This document shows positions 34,553-46,938 of a stretch of 64,000 bases of DNA, piece by piece; positions within the stretch are counted from its first letter, which is position 1; every line of letters begins with the position of its first letter. Origin of the DNA: Hordeum vulgare subsp. vulgare (Eukaryota > Streptophyta > Magnoliopsida > Poales > Poaceae); assembly GCF_904849725.1 (NCBI RefSeq), contig NC_058521.1:96768244-96832243 (forward strand), given 5' to 3'. The position numbers were made by a program, and so were the translations under genes. Under the pieces are notes generated by a model. The model saw only the letters and a program-made list of their open reading frames with translations. It did no database searches and was not told the origin of the DNA.

Positions 34553-36427
34553 TTTATTTCTTTTTCTCGCTTTCTCCTCGTGTGTTTGAGAAAAACAAAT
34601 TAGTTGTAAGTTCACTTTCCAGCTTGATTAGTGGTGTTTAAAAAGAAAACCCAAAAAGATTTCCCGTTCTTCTTTTGCTTGTTCGGAGCTTTCCCGTGTA
34701 AATAGTTTTCTTTTTCTTTGGGTCAAGGTAGAAGACCATGGTTAAAATGTTTAGTGGCTCTCACATGCATATCTTTTTATCCGTCAAAGAGCCATATTAC
34801 TTTGTCTTCTCCTCTGTGTTTGCTTGCAGATTCTAGCTTAGTCCAATGCACGAACACTCTCATTATTATTCACATCATTCGGTCGTGCAAGTGAAAGGCA
34901 ATAATGATGATATATGATGAGTGACTGAGCCTGGAAAAGCTGGTATGAACTTGAACTATTTTGTTTTTGTAAATATGACTAGCTCATCGTTCCTAATTCA
35001 GCATTGTTATGAGAGAAACATGTTTGCAATGACAACTTAAAGATTATAGTTTCTGATGCCATGCTTAATTAGCTAGGAGCTTGTAATGGTTTGTCTTGGA
35101 TGCCAACATGAATTTGAAGATGATTATGATCTAGTATGATAGGATGGTATCCTCCTTTTAATGATTCAAGTGGCCTGACTTGGCGCATGTTTACGCATGT
35201 AGTTGAAAAAAAAATCAACATAGCCTATATGATATTCATGTTTATGGTGATTTATGTCTTACTCATGCTTGCACTCAATGTTGGTTAATTTCAATGCATA
35301 TTGATGACTGTTGTCGCTCTCTAGTTGATCGCTTCCCAGTCTTTTGCTAGCCTTCACTTGTACTAAGCGGAAATACTGCTTGTGCATCCACTTCCATAAA
35401 CCCAAAGATGTTCCATATGAGTCCACCATACCTACCTATATGCGGTATCTACCTGTCGTTCCAAGTCAATTTGCATGTGCCACTCTCTAAACCTTCAAGT
35501 AATAATCTGTTTTGCATGCCCGAACCGCTCATGTGGTGACAAGGGGCAGTCAGTATCTTCCATGCTAGGCGTGTTATCCTCGATACGTGTTTATTCACTA
35601 TCACTCACGAGAAAGGGGCCAATAATTGGAATGCCCAGTTCCATGCTCAAATCGAAAATATAATTGCAAACAAAACTCCCTCTGGATTGTTGTTGGTATG
35701 GACGGCACCCGAGGATTCGGCTAGTCGTGGAGTGTGATTGATCAGTGGTGGGGGAGACAAAACTTTACTTTTCTGTTTGGGAACCGCCTATAATATGTGT
35801 AGCATGGAAGATGGTGAAAACTCTTGGTCACCTGTTGACAATGAAATAATGCCACCCAAAATTATTTGTCTCTGTTTTAAAAGCTTGAGCTCTGGCACCT
35901 CTGCAAATCAATGCTTCCCTCTGTGAAGGGCCTATCTATTTACATTTCTGTTGAGTCATCGTCTCCTTATAAAGGCACCAATTAGAGAGCACCTCCGTCA
36001 TTTTTATGCTTTCCTATTAATTGTTATTGAGTATGACTGTGACTGGATCTTCTTTGCCATGAATTACAATGTTCAGTCAGCCCTTGGTCTTTGAAGCTGC
36101 TCTGCATTTATGTTTTTGTGGTCTCTGAAAGAGCTAGCGAGATACCATCTGATCATATTGCTTCATGATTGTTTTGATTGAAGTGTTGACGTTTGAAACG
36201 TATTATTATTGTTCGCTAGTTGATTTTGCCATTGATATGAGTTTACCATGAGACCTAAATGTCATTGCTTATGTGGTTAGCTTATGATCTTGATGAATAT
36301 CCAAATATGAGTTAGACATAATTACAACAACAAGATCAAACAGAGTTCGTAAAAGTTTTTCTTTTGTCTCTTTCAGTTTGTCAACTGAATTGCTTGAGGA
36401 CAAGCAAGGATTTAAGCTTGGGGGAGT
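34553..36427 (+). other. F1 non-coding 3' region with PPT
   Basis: It is AT-rich with no supported gene. The PPT AAGCTTGGGGGAGT (36414-36427) abuts the 3' LTR. A similar word, AAGCTTGGGGGAGT, occurs at 34451-34464 inside the end of the ORF-1-like frame, about 2 kb upstream. Confidence 0.75.
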
Positions 36428-37806
36428 TGATACGTCTACATCGTATCTACTTTTCCAAACTCTTTTGCCCTTGTTTTGGACTCTAATTTGCATGATTTGA
36501 ATGGAACTAACCCGGATTGACGCTGTTTTCAGCAGAATTGCCATGGTGTTGTTTTTGCGCAGAAATAAAAGTTCTCAGGATGACCTGGAAATTTACGAGG
36601 ATTTTTTGTGGAATATATAAAAAATACTGGCGCAAGAATTACCTGGAGGGACAGAGCCAGGAGCCCAAAAGCCCAGGAGGCGCCACCCCTGGCCGCGCCT
36701 GGCAGGCTTGTGAGGCCCTCGTGGCTCCGCCGCCTCCAACTCCAGCTCTATATAGTCTCTCTCACCCAGAAAAATTTAGGAGATAAGAGTTCACCACATT
36801 TTACGATATGAAGCCGCCGCCACCACCTGTTCTTCCTCTAGATGGTAGATCTGGAGTCCGTTCTAGGCTCTGGAGAGGGGAAATCGTCACCGTCGTCATC
36901 ACCAACCATCCTTCATCTCCAATTCCATGATGCTCTTCACCGTTCGTGAGTAATATCATCGTAGGCTTGCTAGATGGTGATGGGTTGGATGCGATCTATC
37001 ATGTAATCGAGTTAGTTTTGATGGGGTTTGATCCCTAGTATCTACTATGTTCTAAGATTGATGTTGCTACTACTTTGCTATGCTTAATGCTTGTCACTAA
37101 GGCGCGAGTGCCATGACTTCAGATCTGAACCTATTATGTTTTTATCAATATATGTGTGTTCTTGATCCTATCTTGCAAGTTGTAGTCACCTACTATGTGT
37201 TATGACCCAGCAACCCCGGAGTGACAATAGCCGGAACCACTCCCGGAGATGACCATAGTATGAGGAGTTCATGTATTCACTAAGTGCTAATGCTTTGTTC
37301 GGGTTCTCTATTAAAAGGAGACCTTAATATCCCTTAATTTCCATTAGGACCCCGCTGCCACGGGAGGGATGGACAATAGATGTCATGCAAGTTCTTTTCC
37401 ATAAGCACGTATGACTATATACGGAATACATGCCTACATTAGATTGACGAACTGGAGCTAGTTACAAATCACCCCATGTTATAACTGTTACATGATGAAT
37501 GTCATCCGACAATTATCCATCACCGATCCAATGCCTACGAGCTTTTCCTACCGGTCCTTGCTACGCTACTGTTACCGCTACTGATGTCACTACTACTACT
37601 ATTACCGCTGCTACCGTTACTATCACACTACTTTGCTACTGAAACTTTGCTGCAGATACTAAGACTTTCAGGTGTGGTTGAATTGACAACTCAACTACTA
37701 ATACTTGAGAATATTCTTTGGCTTCCCCTTGTGTCGAATCAACAAATTTTGGTTGAATACTCTACCCTCGAAAACTGTTGTAATCCCCTATAGTTGTGGG
37801 TTATCA
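36428..37806 (+). repeat. F1 3' LTR (1379 bp)
   Basis: It matches 1860-3266, has TG...CA ends, and is followed by TSD CAAAC at 37807-37811. The TATA box is at 36749-36754. Confidence 0.94.
36749..36754 (+). promoter_or_regulatory. TATA box of F1 3' LTR
   Basis: TATATA occupies the same place as 2184-2189 in the 5' LTR. Confidence 0.5.
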
Positions 37807-38454
37807 CAAACTTCGATACTATTTCCAGGAATGTGTGGTCACTATGACTTCGGTGGTACCATTGAATGATATCATCAATAATAAGGATGTGATCGGCCGA
37901 ATTGCCAAATGGGCCATTGATTTCCTGCCATTCGAGATTACCTACAAACCGCGACGAGCTATCAAATCTCAGGTTTTGGCCGACTTCATGGCTGGATGGA
38001 CCGAGGCCGAACTCCCCAAAGAGTACAACACTTATGCTCATTGGACCATGTATTTTGACGGGTCCAAAACTCTCGTCCGTTTTGGGGGCTCGAGTGATTC
38101 TCAAATACCCTACCGGGGATAATGTTCGGTACGTGCTACAGATCATGTATGCCGACTCAAACAACGCATCCGAATATGAAGCGCTATTACACGATCTTCG
38201 GATGACAGCCTTAATGGGCATACAACGGATCGAGGTACGAGGAGACTCTAACCTTGCCATCCACAAATCAACGACGAATTTGATGCAAAAAATCCAAAGA
38301 TGGCGGCTTATAGAAATGGCGTCCTCAAAATATCAACACAATTTGAGGTGTTGAAGTTCCACCACGTCTCGAGAGACAATAACCAAGCCGCGGATGTTCT
38401 CGTCCGCTTAGGCGCAAAGCTCGACCCCATCCCGAGCAACATATTCCTAGAACG
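37807..38454 (+). pseudogene. pol: T1 RNase H fragment
   Basis: The frame starts on the far side of F1 (ASRK at 1848-1859) and continues LRYYFQECVV, then the RT-RNase H connection KWAIDFLPFEITYKPR and VLADFMAGW. RNase H follows: WTMYFDGSKT (first D), SEYEALLHDLR (E) and IEVRGDSNLAI (second D). Frameshifts fall near 38088 and 38298. Normal Tat sequence between RNase H and the integrase core is missing at about 38455, where the text jumps straight to the integrase. Upstream RT is outside the window or deleted. Confidence 0.85.
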
Positions 38455-40831
38455 TTGTTCAAGCCATTTGCAGTATGGCAGGACGAAATGGGTACCACAG
38501 GAGCCGCCGGCGAAGAGCCGTTATGGTGTAGCATAATAACAGACAACGGATCCAATTTCACCGCAAAGGAGGTAAAAGATTGGTGTGCAAACTTGGGCAT
38601 CAAGCCCGACTATGCCTTCGTATACCACCCGCAGACCACTAGACAAGTCGAAAGAGAAAATGGGCTCATCATGAGCGATATTAAACCTCGGTTGGTACAT
38701 GATACGTCTCAAACGTATCTATAATTTTTGATGGTTTCACGTTGTTATCTTGTCAACTTTGGATGTTTTGTTTACCTTTTATATCTTTTTTGGGACCAAC
38801 TTATTAACTCAGTGCCAAGTGTCAGTTCCTGTTTTTTCTGTGTTTTTGACTCTTTTCAGATCTGATTTTCGAACAGAGTCCAAACGGAATAAAATCCCCA
38901 AAATGATTTTTTCCAGAATGGAAGAAGATCGGGAGGCTTGAGGGCCAAGCAAGTGGGCCCATAGGGAGCCCACGAGCCCTGTTGCCGTGGCCAGGGGGGA
39001 GGCCGCGGCAACCAAGCTTGTGCCCCCTGGCCTATAAATTCCCTAAAAATCCAGAAAAAATCAGGGCGTCCACGAAAACACTTTTCCGCCGCCGCAAGCT
39101 TCCGTTTCCGCGAGATCTCATCTGGAGACCCTTCCCGGTGCCCCGCCGGAGGGGACTTTGGAGTTGGAGGGCTTCTTCATCAACATCATCGCCCCTCCAA
39201 TGACTCCTGAGTAGTTCACTTCAGACCTACGGGTCCGTAGTTAGTAGCTAGATGGCTCCTTCTCTCTCTTGGATCTTCAATACAAAGTTCTCCATGATCT
39301 TCATGGAGATCTATCCGATGTAATCCTCTTTGGCGGTGTGTTTATCGAGATCCGATGAATTGTGGATTTGTGATCAGATTATCTATGATATATATTTGAG
39401 TCTTTGCTCATTTGTTATATGCATGATTTGATATCCTTGTAAGTCTCTCCGAGTCTTGGGTTTTGTTTGGCCAACTAGATCTATGATTCTTGCAATGGGA
39501 GAAGTGCTTGGTTTTGGGTTCTTACCATGTGGTGACCTTTCCCAGTGACAGTAGGGGCAGCAAGGCACACATCGTGTAGTTGCCATCAAGGGTAACAAGA
39601 TGGGCTTTGTCGTAGATATGAGATTGTCCATCTACATCATGTCATCTTTCTTAAGGCGTTACTCTGTTCTTTTGGACTTAATACACTAGATGCATGATGG
39701 ATAGCGGTCAACGTGTGGAGTAATAGTAGTAGATGCAAAAAGTATCAGTCTACTTGTTTTGGACGTGATGCCTATAGATATAATCATTGCCATAGATGAC
39801 GTCACGACTTTGCGCGGTTCTATCAATTGCTCGACAGTAATTTGTTCACCCACCGTCTACTTGCTTTCATGAGAGAAGCCACTAGTGAACACTACGCCCC
39901 CCGGGTCTATTCACGCCTATCGTTTCCACTTTTGCTTACTTTGCTTTGTTACTTTGTTGCTTTCAGTTTTCACTTGGCAAACAATCTATAAGGGATTGAC
40001 AACCCCTTCATAGCGTTGGGAGCAAGCTTTTTGTGTTTGTGCAGGTACTTGTGATACTCCTTCAATGGATCGATACCTTGTTTCTCAAAATTGGGGGAAA
40101 TACTTACCACCGCTGTGCTACATCACCCTTTCCGCTTTGAGGGAACACCAACGCAAGGCTCCAAGGCCACGGGGGAATCCTTTGCATATTTGCCTAGGAA
40201 GTCCCTAAAGGCGTAGCCGTAGCAGAAGGATTCCTGGTGTCATTGCTGAGGAGAATCAAGACAAGAATAGTCTCCCGTCAGCACGCTTGTTTCTGGCGCC
40301 GTTGGACGGTCTTTTGTTGCTGTAGAAATACACTCTCTTCAAGAATCCGACTGCCAATGGGTTGAGGAGCTCGACTCTGTACTATGGGACTTGCGCACCA
40401 CCCCAAATCATTCCACAAGGTACACACCATTTTTTATGGTGTACACGGCTGAAGTGGTCCTACCCTGTGACATTATACACGACGCACCTTGGGTGCATAT
40501 GTACGAGGAAAAAGAGGCCGAGTTGAATCGGCAAAATCACTTAGATGCATTGGAAGGCGAGCGCGACATAGCTCTAGCCCGATCTGCTTTCTATCAACAA
40601 CTAGCTTGGCGCTATCAGAGTAGAGAAGTTGGGGCAAAGGTATACAACGTAGGAGAACTCGTCCTACGCCTCCTCGAGAAGCAGAAGCATAAACTTCACC
40701 CAAAGTGGGAGGGCCCCTTTATAGTTGATGAGGTCTTAACAAGAGGAGCTTATCACCTATGCAACTCCAAGGACAACCGCCTCGAACCGAACCCATGGAA
40801 TGCATCTTGTCTTCGGCGTTTTTACGACTAG
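38455..40831 (+). pseudogene. pol: T1 integrase fragment, split by a solo LTR
   Basis: The two pieces are 38455-38699 and 40328-40831. The first has IITDNGSNFTAKEV (second catalytic D) and HPQTTRQVERENG (catalytic E). The zinc-binding N-terminus and first catalytic D are deleted. The second piece begins with SLQESDCQWVEELDSVLWDL and includes RYTPFFMVYTAEVVLP. It ends with the C-terminal domain LVLRLLEKQKHKLHPKWEGP, FIVDEVLTRGAYHL and a stop at 40829-40831. The solo LTR sits between the RL and HSLQ residues. No chromodomain is present, as expected for Tat. Confidence 0.88.
38700..40327 (+). mobile_element. Sabrina-like solo LTR in T1 integrase
   Basis: It starts TGATACGTCTCAAACG at 38700 and matches the S1 and S2 LTRs in reverse orientation. 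The flanks are GTACA (38695-38699) and ATACA (40328-40332), a TSD with one mismatch, and the integrase frame rejoins across it. The 3' end lacks the usual CA: it ends GCTGTAGAA after an internal TGGCGCCGTTGG word (40296-40307). It is best read as a solo LTR with a decayed or variant end. Confidence 0.82.
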
Positions 40832-41716
40832 ACCAACGTCATTACCTTTTTTCCATCATTGTTTTATTCCTTTTTTTCCCAAAATTTTTCATCTTCCTTT
40901 GTAGGGATTGGTAGTTGGTCCCAGGGCGTGTTCGGCTTAACCGAACTGCCTTGAGAATTAATCAAAATACTCATGTTAAACGGAATGATGCAATAGCACC
41001 TAGGGGCTTCCTCAAGAAGTTGTTCAATGTACTTGACATACCTACTTGTTTATATATATACTTCGACTCAAACATCGATTGCTCCCATTTTATGCATCAA
41101 TTGGACTTAAGATTTTTGCAATGGTGGGTTGCCTAGCTCCTGTTCTTACTCTCTATGTTCCAGATATGTTTGGGTAGAGGGTAAAGGGAGCACCGCTACG
41201 ATTGATATGACCGGTTTGCCCGGATACGGACCTCAGACGGGTAGAGCCAAAAGCTAGTGTTTCTTAAGATACAACTTGGTCGGCTAGAACGATGACCGTC
41301 TACTCGGCAATTTTTTGGTCATATATAAAGGTTGTCTGTGTTACACGGAGAAATGGCCACACCGACTGCAAACTATGTAGCAACCTGGAAAAAGGAACCC
41401 ATCAAGGAACTATTTTTTCTGGAAGATGTTTCTTACGTCTCATCGTAATATAACATAATCCCCCCATATAATCTTTGTCTATTAGTACCACATGGACGAA
41501 TTGCCTGGTTATCAGAAATTAATTCCTAATTTCATAGCATACAAAATACAAAACACAGCCGAGTTGATAACACGGGAGGAAGAAGCTGATGGCCGGTTAC
41601 AGACAGAATTTTCAAAACAAGGAGGGAAGTGCCTTAACGCACATATATTACATTACATATGATCTCACGCTTGGAGGTTGGTCGAGTTTATCTATTATAA
41701 CATCTAATGTGCAGTC
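40832..41716 (+). other. T1 non-coding region after integrase
   Basis: No gene is supported here. The region continues at 56438 on the far side of D. It separates integrase from the antisense ORF. Confidence 0.6.
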
Positions 41717-42090
41717 TGATGACGAGATGATGTATATACTTCTCGCACCCCCGTTGGTTACCCCAAGTGGAAGGTTGAGATGTAGTCAGTAGCAAGTTTT
41801 TCCTCACACGGGAACTGTAAGGTTTATCGAACCAGGAGGACTCCTAGGATCAACAAGTAGGTGTATTCCACCCTAGCGCCAGCAGAAGACGTGGATCTAC
41901 ACACACAACAAATAACTTTGCTCCCAACGAGTACATAGAGGTTTTCAATCTCTCTGGCCTTGTAGTTTGCAAAGGATCAAAACACAAGCGGGAAGGTAAT
42001 AGTGATTGCAACGAAAAAGTAAATAAAAGCGGTAAATGATGGAGGTGTAAACAATGATGGTGATATGGACCGGAGTCACATGATGTTGAC
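41717..42090 (-). repeat. D left LTR fragment (3' LTR end)
   Basis: It begins at the CAGTC TSD and is broken at 42090 by A. Its last 243 bases are repeated at 54907-55150. Confidence 0.8.
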
Positions 42091-43407
42091 TGATGACCCA
42101 CAAATGTAGGAGATCTATCTAGTTCTTTCGATAAGTAAGAGTGTCGAACCCAACGAGGAGCAGAAGGAACTGACAAGTGGTTTTCAGCAAGGTATTCTCT
42201 ACAGGCACTGAAATTATCGGTAACAGATAGTTGTGTGATAAGATAATTCGTAGCGAGTAGCAAGTAACAATAGTAACAAAGGTGCAGCAAGATGGCCCAA
42301 TCCCTTTTGTATCAAGGGACAAGCCTGGACAAATTCTTATACGAGGTGAAGCACTCCCGATGACACATAGGAATTTCTGTCAAGCTAGTTTTCATCATGT
42401 TCATATGATTCGCGTTCGCTACTTTGATAGTTTGATATGTGGGTGGACCGGTTCTTGGGTGCTGCCCTTACTTGGACAAACATCCCACTTATGATTAACC
42501 CCTCTCACAAGCATCCGCAACTACGAAATAAGAATTAAGACTAAGTCTAACCATAGCATTAAACTAGTGGATCCAAATCAGCCCCTTACGAAGCAACGCA
42601 TAAACTAGGGTTTAAGCTTCTCTCACTCTAGCACCTCATCATCTACTTATTACTTCCCAATGCCTTCCTCAAGGCCCAAATAATGGTGAAGTGTTATGTA
42701 GTCGACGTTCACATAACACGACTAGAGGAAAGACAACATACAACGCATCAAAATATCGAACGGATATCAAATTCACATGACTACTTATAGCAAGACTTAT
42801 CCCATGTCCTCAGGAACAAAAGTGACTACTCACAAAGCATAATTATGTTCATGACCAGAGAGGTATTGAATAGCATTAAGGATCTGAACATATGATCTTC
42901 CACCGAGTAATCCAACGAGCATCAACTACAAAGAGTAATTAACACTACTAGCAACCTTACAAGTACCAATCGGAGTCGCGAGACGGAGATTGGTTACAAG
43001 AGATGAACTAGGGTTTGGAGATGAGATGGTGCTGATGAAGATGTTGATGGAGATTAGTCCCCTCCAATGAGAGGAGTGTTGGTGATGACGATGGCGATGA
43101 TTTCCCCCTCCGGGAGGGAAGTTTCCTCGGGAGGACGGCCCTGCCGGAGCTTTAGATTGATTCTGCTCAAGTTCCGCCTCGTAGCGGCGAGGTCTCTTCC
43201 CGAAAGCCTCCTCCTGATTTTTTCTGGGACGAAACCCTCCTTATAGCAAAAGATGGGAGCCGGAGGGGCAACAGGGGGCCCACAAGCCACCCAGGCGCGG
43301 CCAGGGGGTAGGTCGCGCCTCACAGGCTTGTGGCCTCCTGGTGGCTCCCCTCCGGTACCTCTTTCGCCCAGTATTTTTTATAAAATCCAAAATAATTCCT
43401 CATTGAT

Positions 43408-46400
43408 TGTAACATCCCAATTTTCTCAAATTCGGATGTTAATAGATCATTCATTTGCATCTCATATTTTATGCATCATTTCATTCTTCTGAAAATTTTA
43501 TCGTTATGTGACTACGGGCATTTTATTGGAGTGGAGATAATATGACTCCCCCCCCCCCCCGTCGAATTAAAATGCATAACGTTTCGAATTTTATTTTGAA
43601 GTCACCATTTTGGTTTTTGCAAATTTTTCTAAATTCCGAATTATTTTAGTTGAGTTTTTCGATCTCGTTGTGTGACCTATTGCATAAAACTATTTTTTTT
43701 TTAAAAGTTGCATTAGGTGGAACTAGGGTATCCATAGATATTATATATATATTAGTTGTATATGTTATTTTGTTTTGTTTTTCTCCTAAGTATTCTAGTG
43801 CATATATGTATATTAGTACCTACTTTTTTTTCTAGTCTTTTGTTAGCTAGGAAAATATATTTTACTGTTTTGTTTTTTTTCTTTTCTTTTTTGCTGTTGT
43901 TAGTTTGTTTTTCAAAAAAAAAACTGCCAGGCCGAGCCAAAGTGGCTCAGCCCAGCCGCCACCAGGAGCCTGCATGCACCCGAGGCATCAAGCCTGCACG
44001 CATGCATCCATGCACAGCCATGCATGCACTCCCCCACGTCCCCTTTTCTCTCTCTCTCCCCCACGTTTTCTCTCTTTCCTTCCTCTCTCTTTTCTCTCTC
44101 TCTTCTCTCCCAGCGCTTCCCTCTCTTCCTATTTTCTCTACAGAGACGCGATCTCCTCTCGCCTCCCTTTCCTTTTTCTTCCAGACTGCAGCTTCCTCCC
44201 AGCTTCCTCTCTTCTCCCTTGATTCCCTTCCACCCCGTGCACTCTCCTCCTTCCTTCTTTCTCCTCCCTCTCTTTCCTTCTCTACAGGAACCGAGCCCTC
44301 TTTCTTCTCCCGTGATCTCCTTCCCAAAGTTCTCCCTCCCCTTCCATAGCTGCCACCTCCCCTAGGCCTATATAAACCCCACCCCACCCCACCGCCACCC
44401 CTCCCCAACCCTAGCCGCCGCCACTTCACCCCACCGCCGCCACCTCCCCCCACCGCCGCCCTAGCCGCCGCCGCGAGCAGCGGCAGCAGCCCGAAAGCTG
44501 CTGCACCTCGGCCTCGCCAGGAGGAGGAGCCCTCCCCGAGCTCTCTCTCCACCGCCGCCTCTTCCCCGCGGAGGAGGAACCACTCCCCCCGCCCGACGTC
44601 TCCACCGCCGGAGCTACTCCCTCCTCCCCGCCGGCCAACTCTCCTTCCACGGTGCAACACCCTCCAGCAACAGGTAGCTAACTCCCTCTCTCTCTCTCTA
44701 TTTGCATGCAACCCCTCCTAGCCAATAGATCCCATGCAATCCCATGCAATGGCTAGGATTAGAACACTAGTACCCCTTCGGTTTATTCCAGAAAACCATT
44801 AGGTTCTTTTAGCCACTTCTGAATTAACCGGTGACCTTGCTAGCCTTAGGCTGTTTGCTCGAAGCCACGTAACAAACAGCCACCACAACCAGTAGCATCT
44901 TGCCACGTGTAACCTCTCATTAGCACTAGCAGTTTAGTAATTTTCTGTCCAGATTTCGAAAACAGAAACTTTCAATCTTGTTTTGATCACAACTTTTTAT
45001 CCCTACGTCCAATGACATTGATTATTTTTCCAGTAGCTCACAAATTTCCTGTAGTTTTTAAAAATATATAATTTGTCTGTGTTTGAAATTTTTAAATATA
45101 AGTTAGAGAAGATTTAGTTTAAACACTGTTTTGCTTATTCCGGGAGTTTGAAAAATGATATTGAGTTGATTCTTACTGTGGTAGAATTTTCAGAATTTTT
45201 TAAAGTAATTTTACTGGTGTTTTCAATAGAAACAAGTTTCTGCCTACCGGCGTGCGATAAATTCTTTTGCGTAGTCTTTTGCAAATCATTGCATGTGATG
45301 TTATTTTTACTCGTGGCATGATTGAATTGCTTATGGTGTGCTTTGTGTTTGTATCGGTAGATCATCCGGAGTCCGAAGCGTGTTACTTAGAGACGCTCGA
45401 GCAGGACAACTATCATCAAGGCAAGTCATCTTTGATCATGTTATTTTTACCTATGTTTTTGATGCATAGTAGATCACCTTCTTTGCCCAATTTGAATGCT
45501 GCCTAGGAACTTGGAAACTTTAGTGTAAGTTGTAGTATTCATGTGGTAGGAACACAACACCCCGATACTTGGCCCCGGGACGACAATGTTATATTCGCTA
45601 TGCTTAAGTAGACAGGTTATCGGTTGAGTGTATACCACGAGTGATGCGAGATTGATATAATAATCAAGACCGGACTAAGACAAGATTTTCAAGACCTCGG
45701 ACGCAATGCAACACTGGGTGAAGGACGGTTGATCGGCTCCCTGGAAAACCCAGTGGATGCCCAGGATGCTAGAGAGGCCATGTCATCCTGCGGAAAGCTT
45801 CACCCAGGCTCAAAGGGACGGACGGAGACTTCAAGACTCAAGGCTTACCTGCACAGCCACAAGTCATTATGGGCTCTGGCTTGGTTGGACAACGCGGCGA
45901 CTCTGGACAGGCGGTGCTAGCAGATGTAGACGAACGGTAGGAATGGATGGGCACCGACAGGGATTCAGAGGGACCCGTTGAAAGACCATGTTTTGATCAT
46001 CCGGTCTTCAAACACCCTGAAGTGCGAGGACAAACCCGGAGGCGATCAAATCTTGTGGGGAACGTGTGCAAAACTATGCAGAGTACCCAACCTAATCGAT
46101 TAGTCGTGTCCACGGTCATGGACAACTTGAGCCGAAGGCATTGAATTTCCCCTGAACTCTCGACACAACTTAATAATGATGTGGGTGTTAACAACTATTC
46201 GGGTACGAGAACTGGTTGGCGGAACCATCTCGTTAACAACAAACATGTAGTAATATTTTGCTTTCGACCCCCTTTTGTTGTAGGATAAAACTGGCTTTAT
46301 GCAAAACTTAGCTCCACCGGCCAAATATGCATGTAGAGATAGATGATTATTATTTTACTCCCTCTCTTGATGATTTGCCAGCATATTCAATATGCTGACC

Positions 46401-46728
46401 TACACGGCTGCAACGTATCATGTTGCAAAGTACTTTTCCGACCAGGAGTGAGGCTACGGTTCTACGCTCAGTGACATGCCCTTGGAGTCGGATGGACTCG
46501 CCTACCTGATGCTTCCGCTTAGTCTTCGTTAGATAATCTCATGAGTTGGCCTTCAGCCACTTTATTGTACTCCTTTATTGTAATAAAGTACTCTTTATGA
46601 GATTTCGATTAATAAAGCTGTGTGATTGCACTCTTGAATATATACATTATGTATTGTGTGTGTACCAGCATGATCTTGGGATGGTACAGAAACACCAGAG
46701 GCTTGACTCGTTGAGTCGGGTCGCTACA
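43408..46728 (+). mobile_element. G: 3.32-kb gypsy-type solo LTR
   Basis: It runs from TGTAACATCCC to GGGTCGCTACA with a perfect TSD TTGAT (43403-43407, 46729-46733). No PBS, PPT or internal domain lies within these borders, so it is a solo LTR. It has a C13 tract (43548-43560), a pyrimidine-rich stretch (44040-44345), a TATA box, a GC-rich leader (44380-44650) and a (CT)n run with a possible splice donor at about 44670-44700. Plus orientation is inferred from the TATA box and from AATAAA-type words near 46610. I see no supported protein. Confidence 0.88.
44369..44376 (+). promoter_or_regulatory. TATA box of solo LTR G
   Basis: TATATAAA is followed by a C-rich stretch and a CCGCCG-rich leader, a strong Pol II core promoter look. 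Confidence 0.6.
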
Positions 46729-46938
46729 TTGATTTTCACGTCTTTTGGAGTTGAGCAGAATATGTATCTCAAACTTGCTCCCTTTTCAGACCAGAATTCG
46801 AGCTGCCGACATTCTCCCTCTTCATGTAAACCTTATAAAATAAGAGAGAAAAGGCATAAGTATTGTACCGTAAAGTGTAATAAGAGCCTATAAAGCGATA
46901 AATATCAACATAAAAGCATAATGTAAAATGGACGTATC

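Larger units (their letters stand above)
1860..37806 (+). mobile_element. F1: Athila-type non-autonomous gypsy element (gag-protease plus ORF-1, no RT/IN)
   Basis: F1 is bounded by LTRs 1860-3266 and 36428-37806, with TSD CAAAC at 1855-1859 and 37807-37811. Its own sequence is 1860-3466, 11349-11629, 11939-14888 and 33254-37806; the rest is later insertions. It carries a PBS, gag-protease, an ATHILA ORF-1-like gene and a PPT. No reverse transcriptase or integrase sequence remains between gag (ending 14263) and the 3' ORF (starting 33407). It therefore had to use enzymes from another element. The LTR sequence is of a very common wheat type (Fatima/WHAM-like; name from memory). Confidence 0.85.
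42091..46938 (-). repeat. A 3' LTR (about 1.52 kb of its own), split by solo LTR G
   Basis: It starts TGATGACCCACAAATG and ends GGACGTATCA at 46938. Positions 42091-42960 match 54020-54870. The remaining part, 42961-43407 plus 46734-46938, has no partner because the 5' LTR is truncated. Confidence 0.85.

Noticed and set aside
41717..42090. A TSD for element A (TTGAC before 42091)
   Set aside because: No matching copy exists on the right, because the A right end was lost in the deletion junction.
43947..44711. 254-residue Gly/Arg/Glu-rich minus-strand frame and overlapping plus frames in G
   Set aside because: They arise from CT- and CCG-rich sequence around the LTR promoter. Composition explains the lack of stops.
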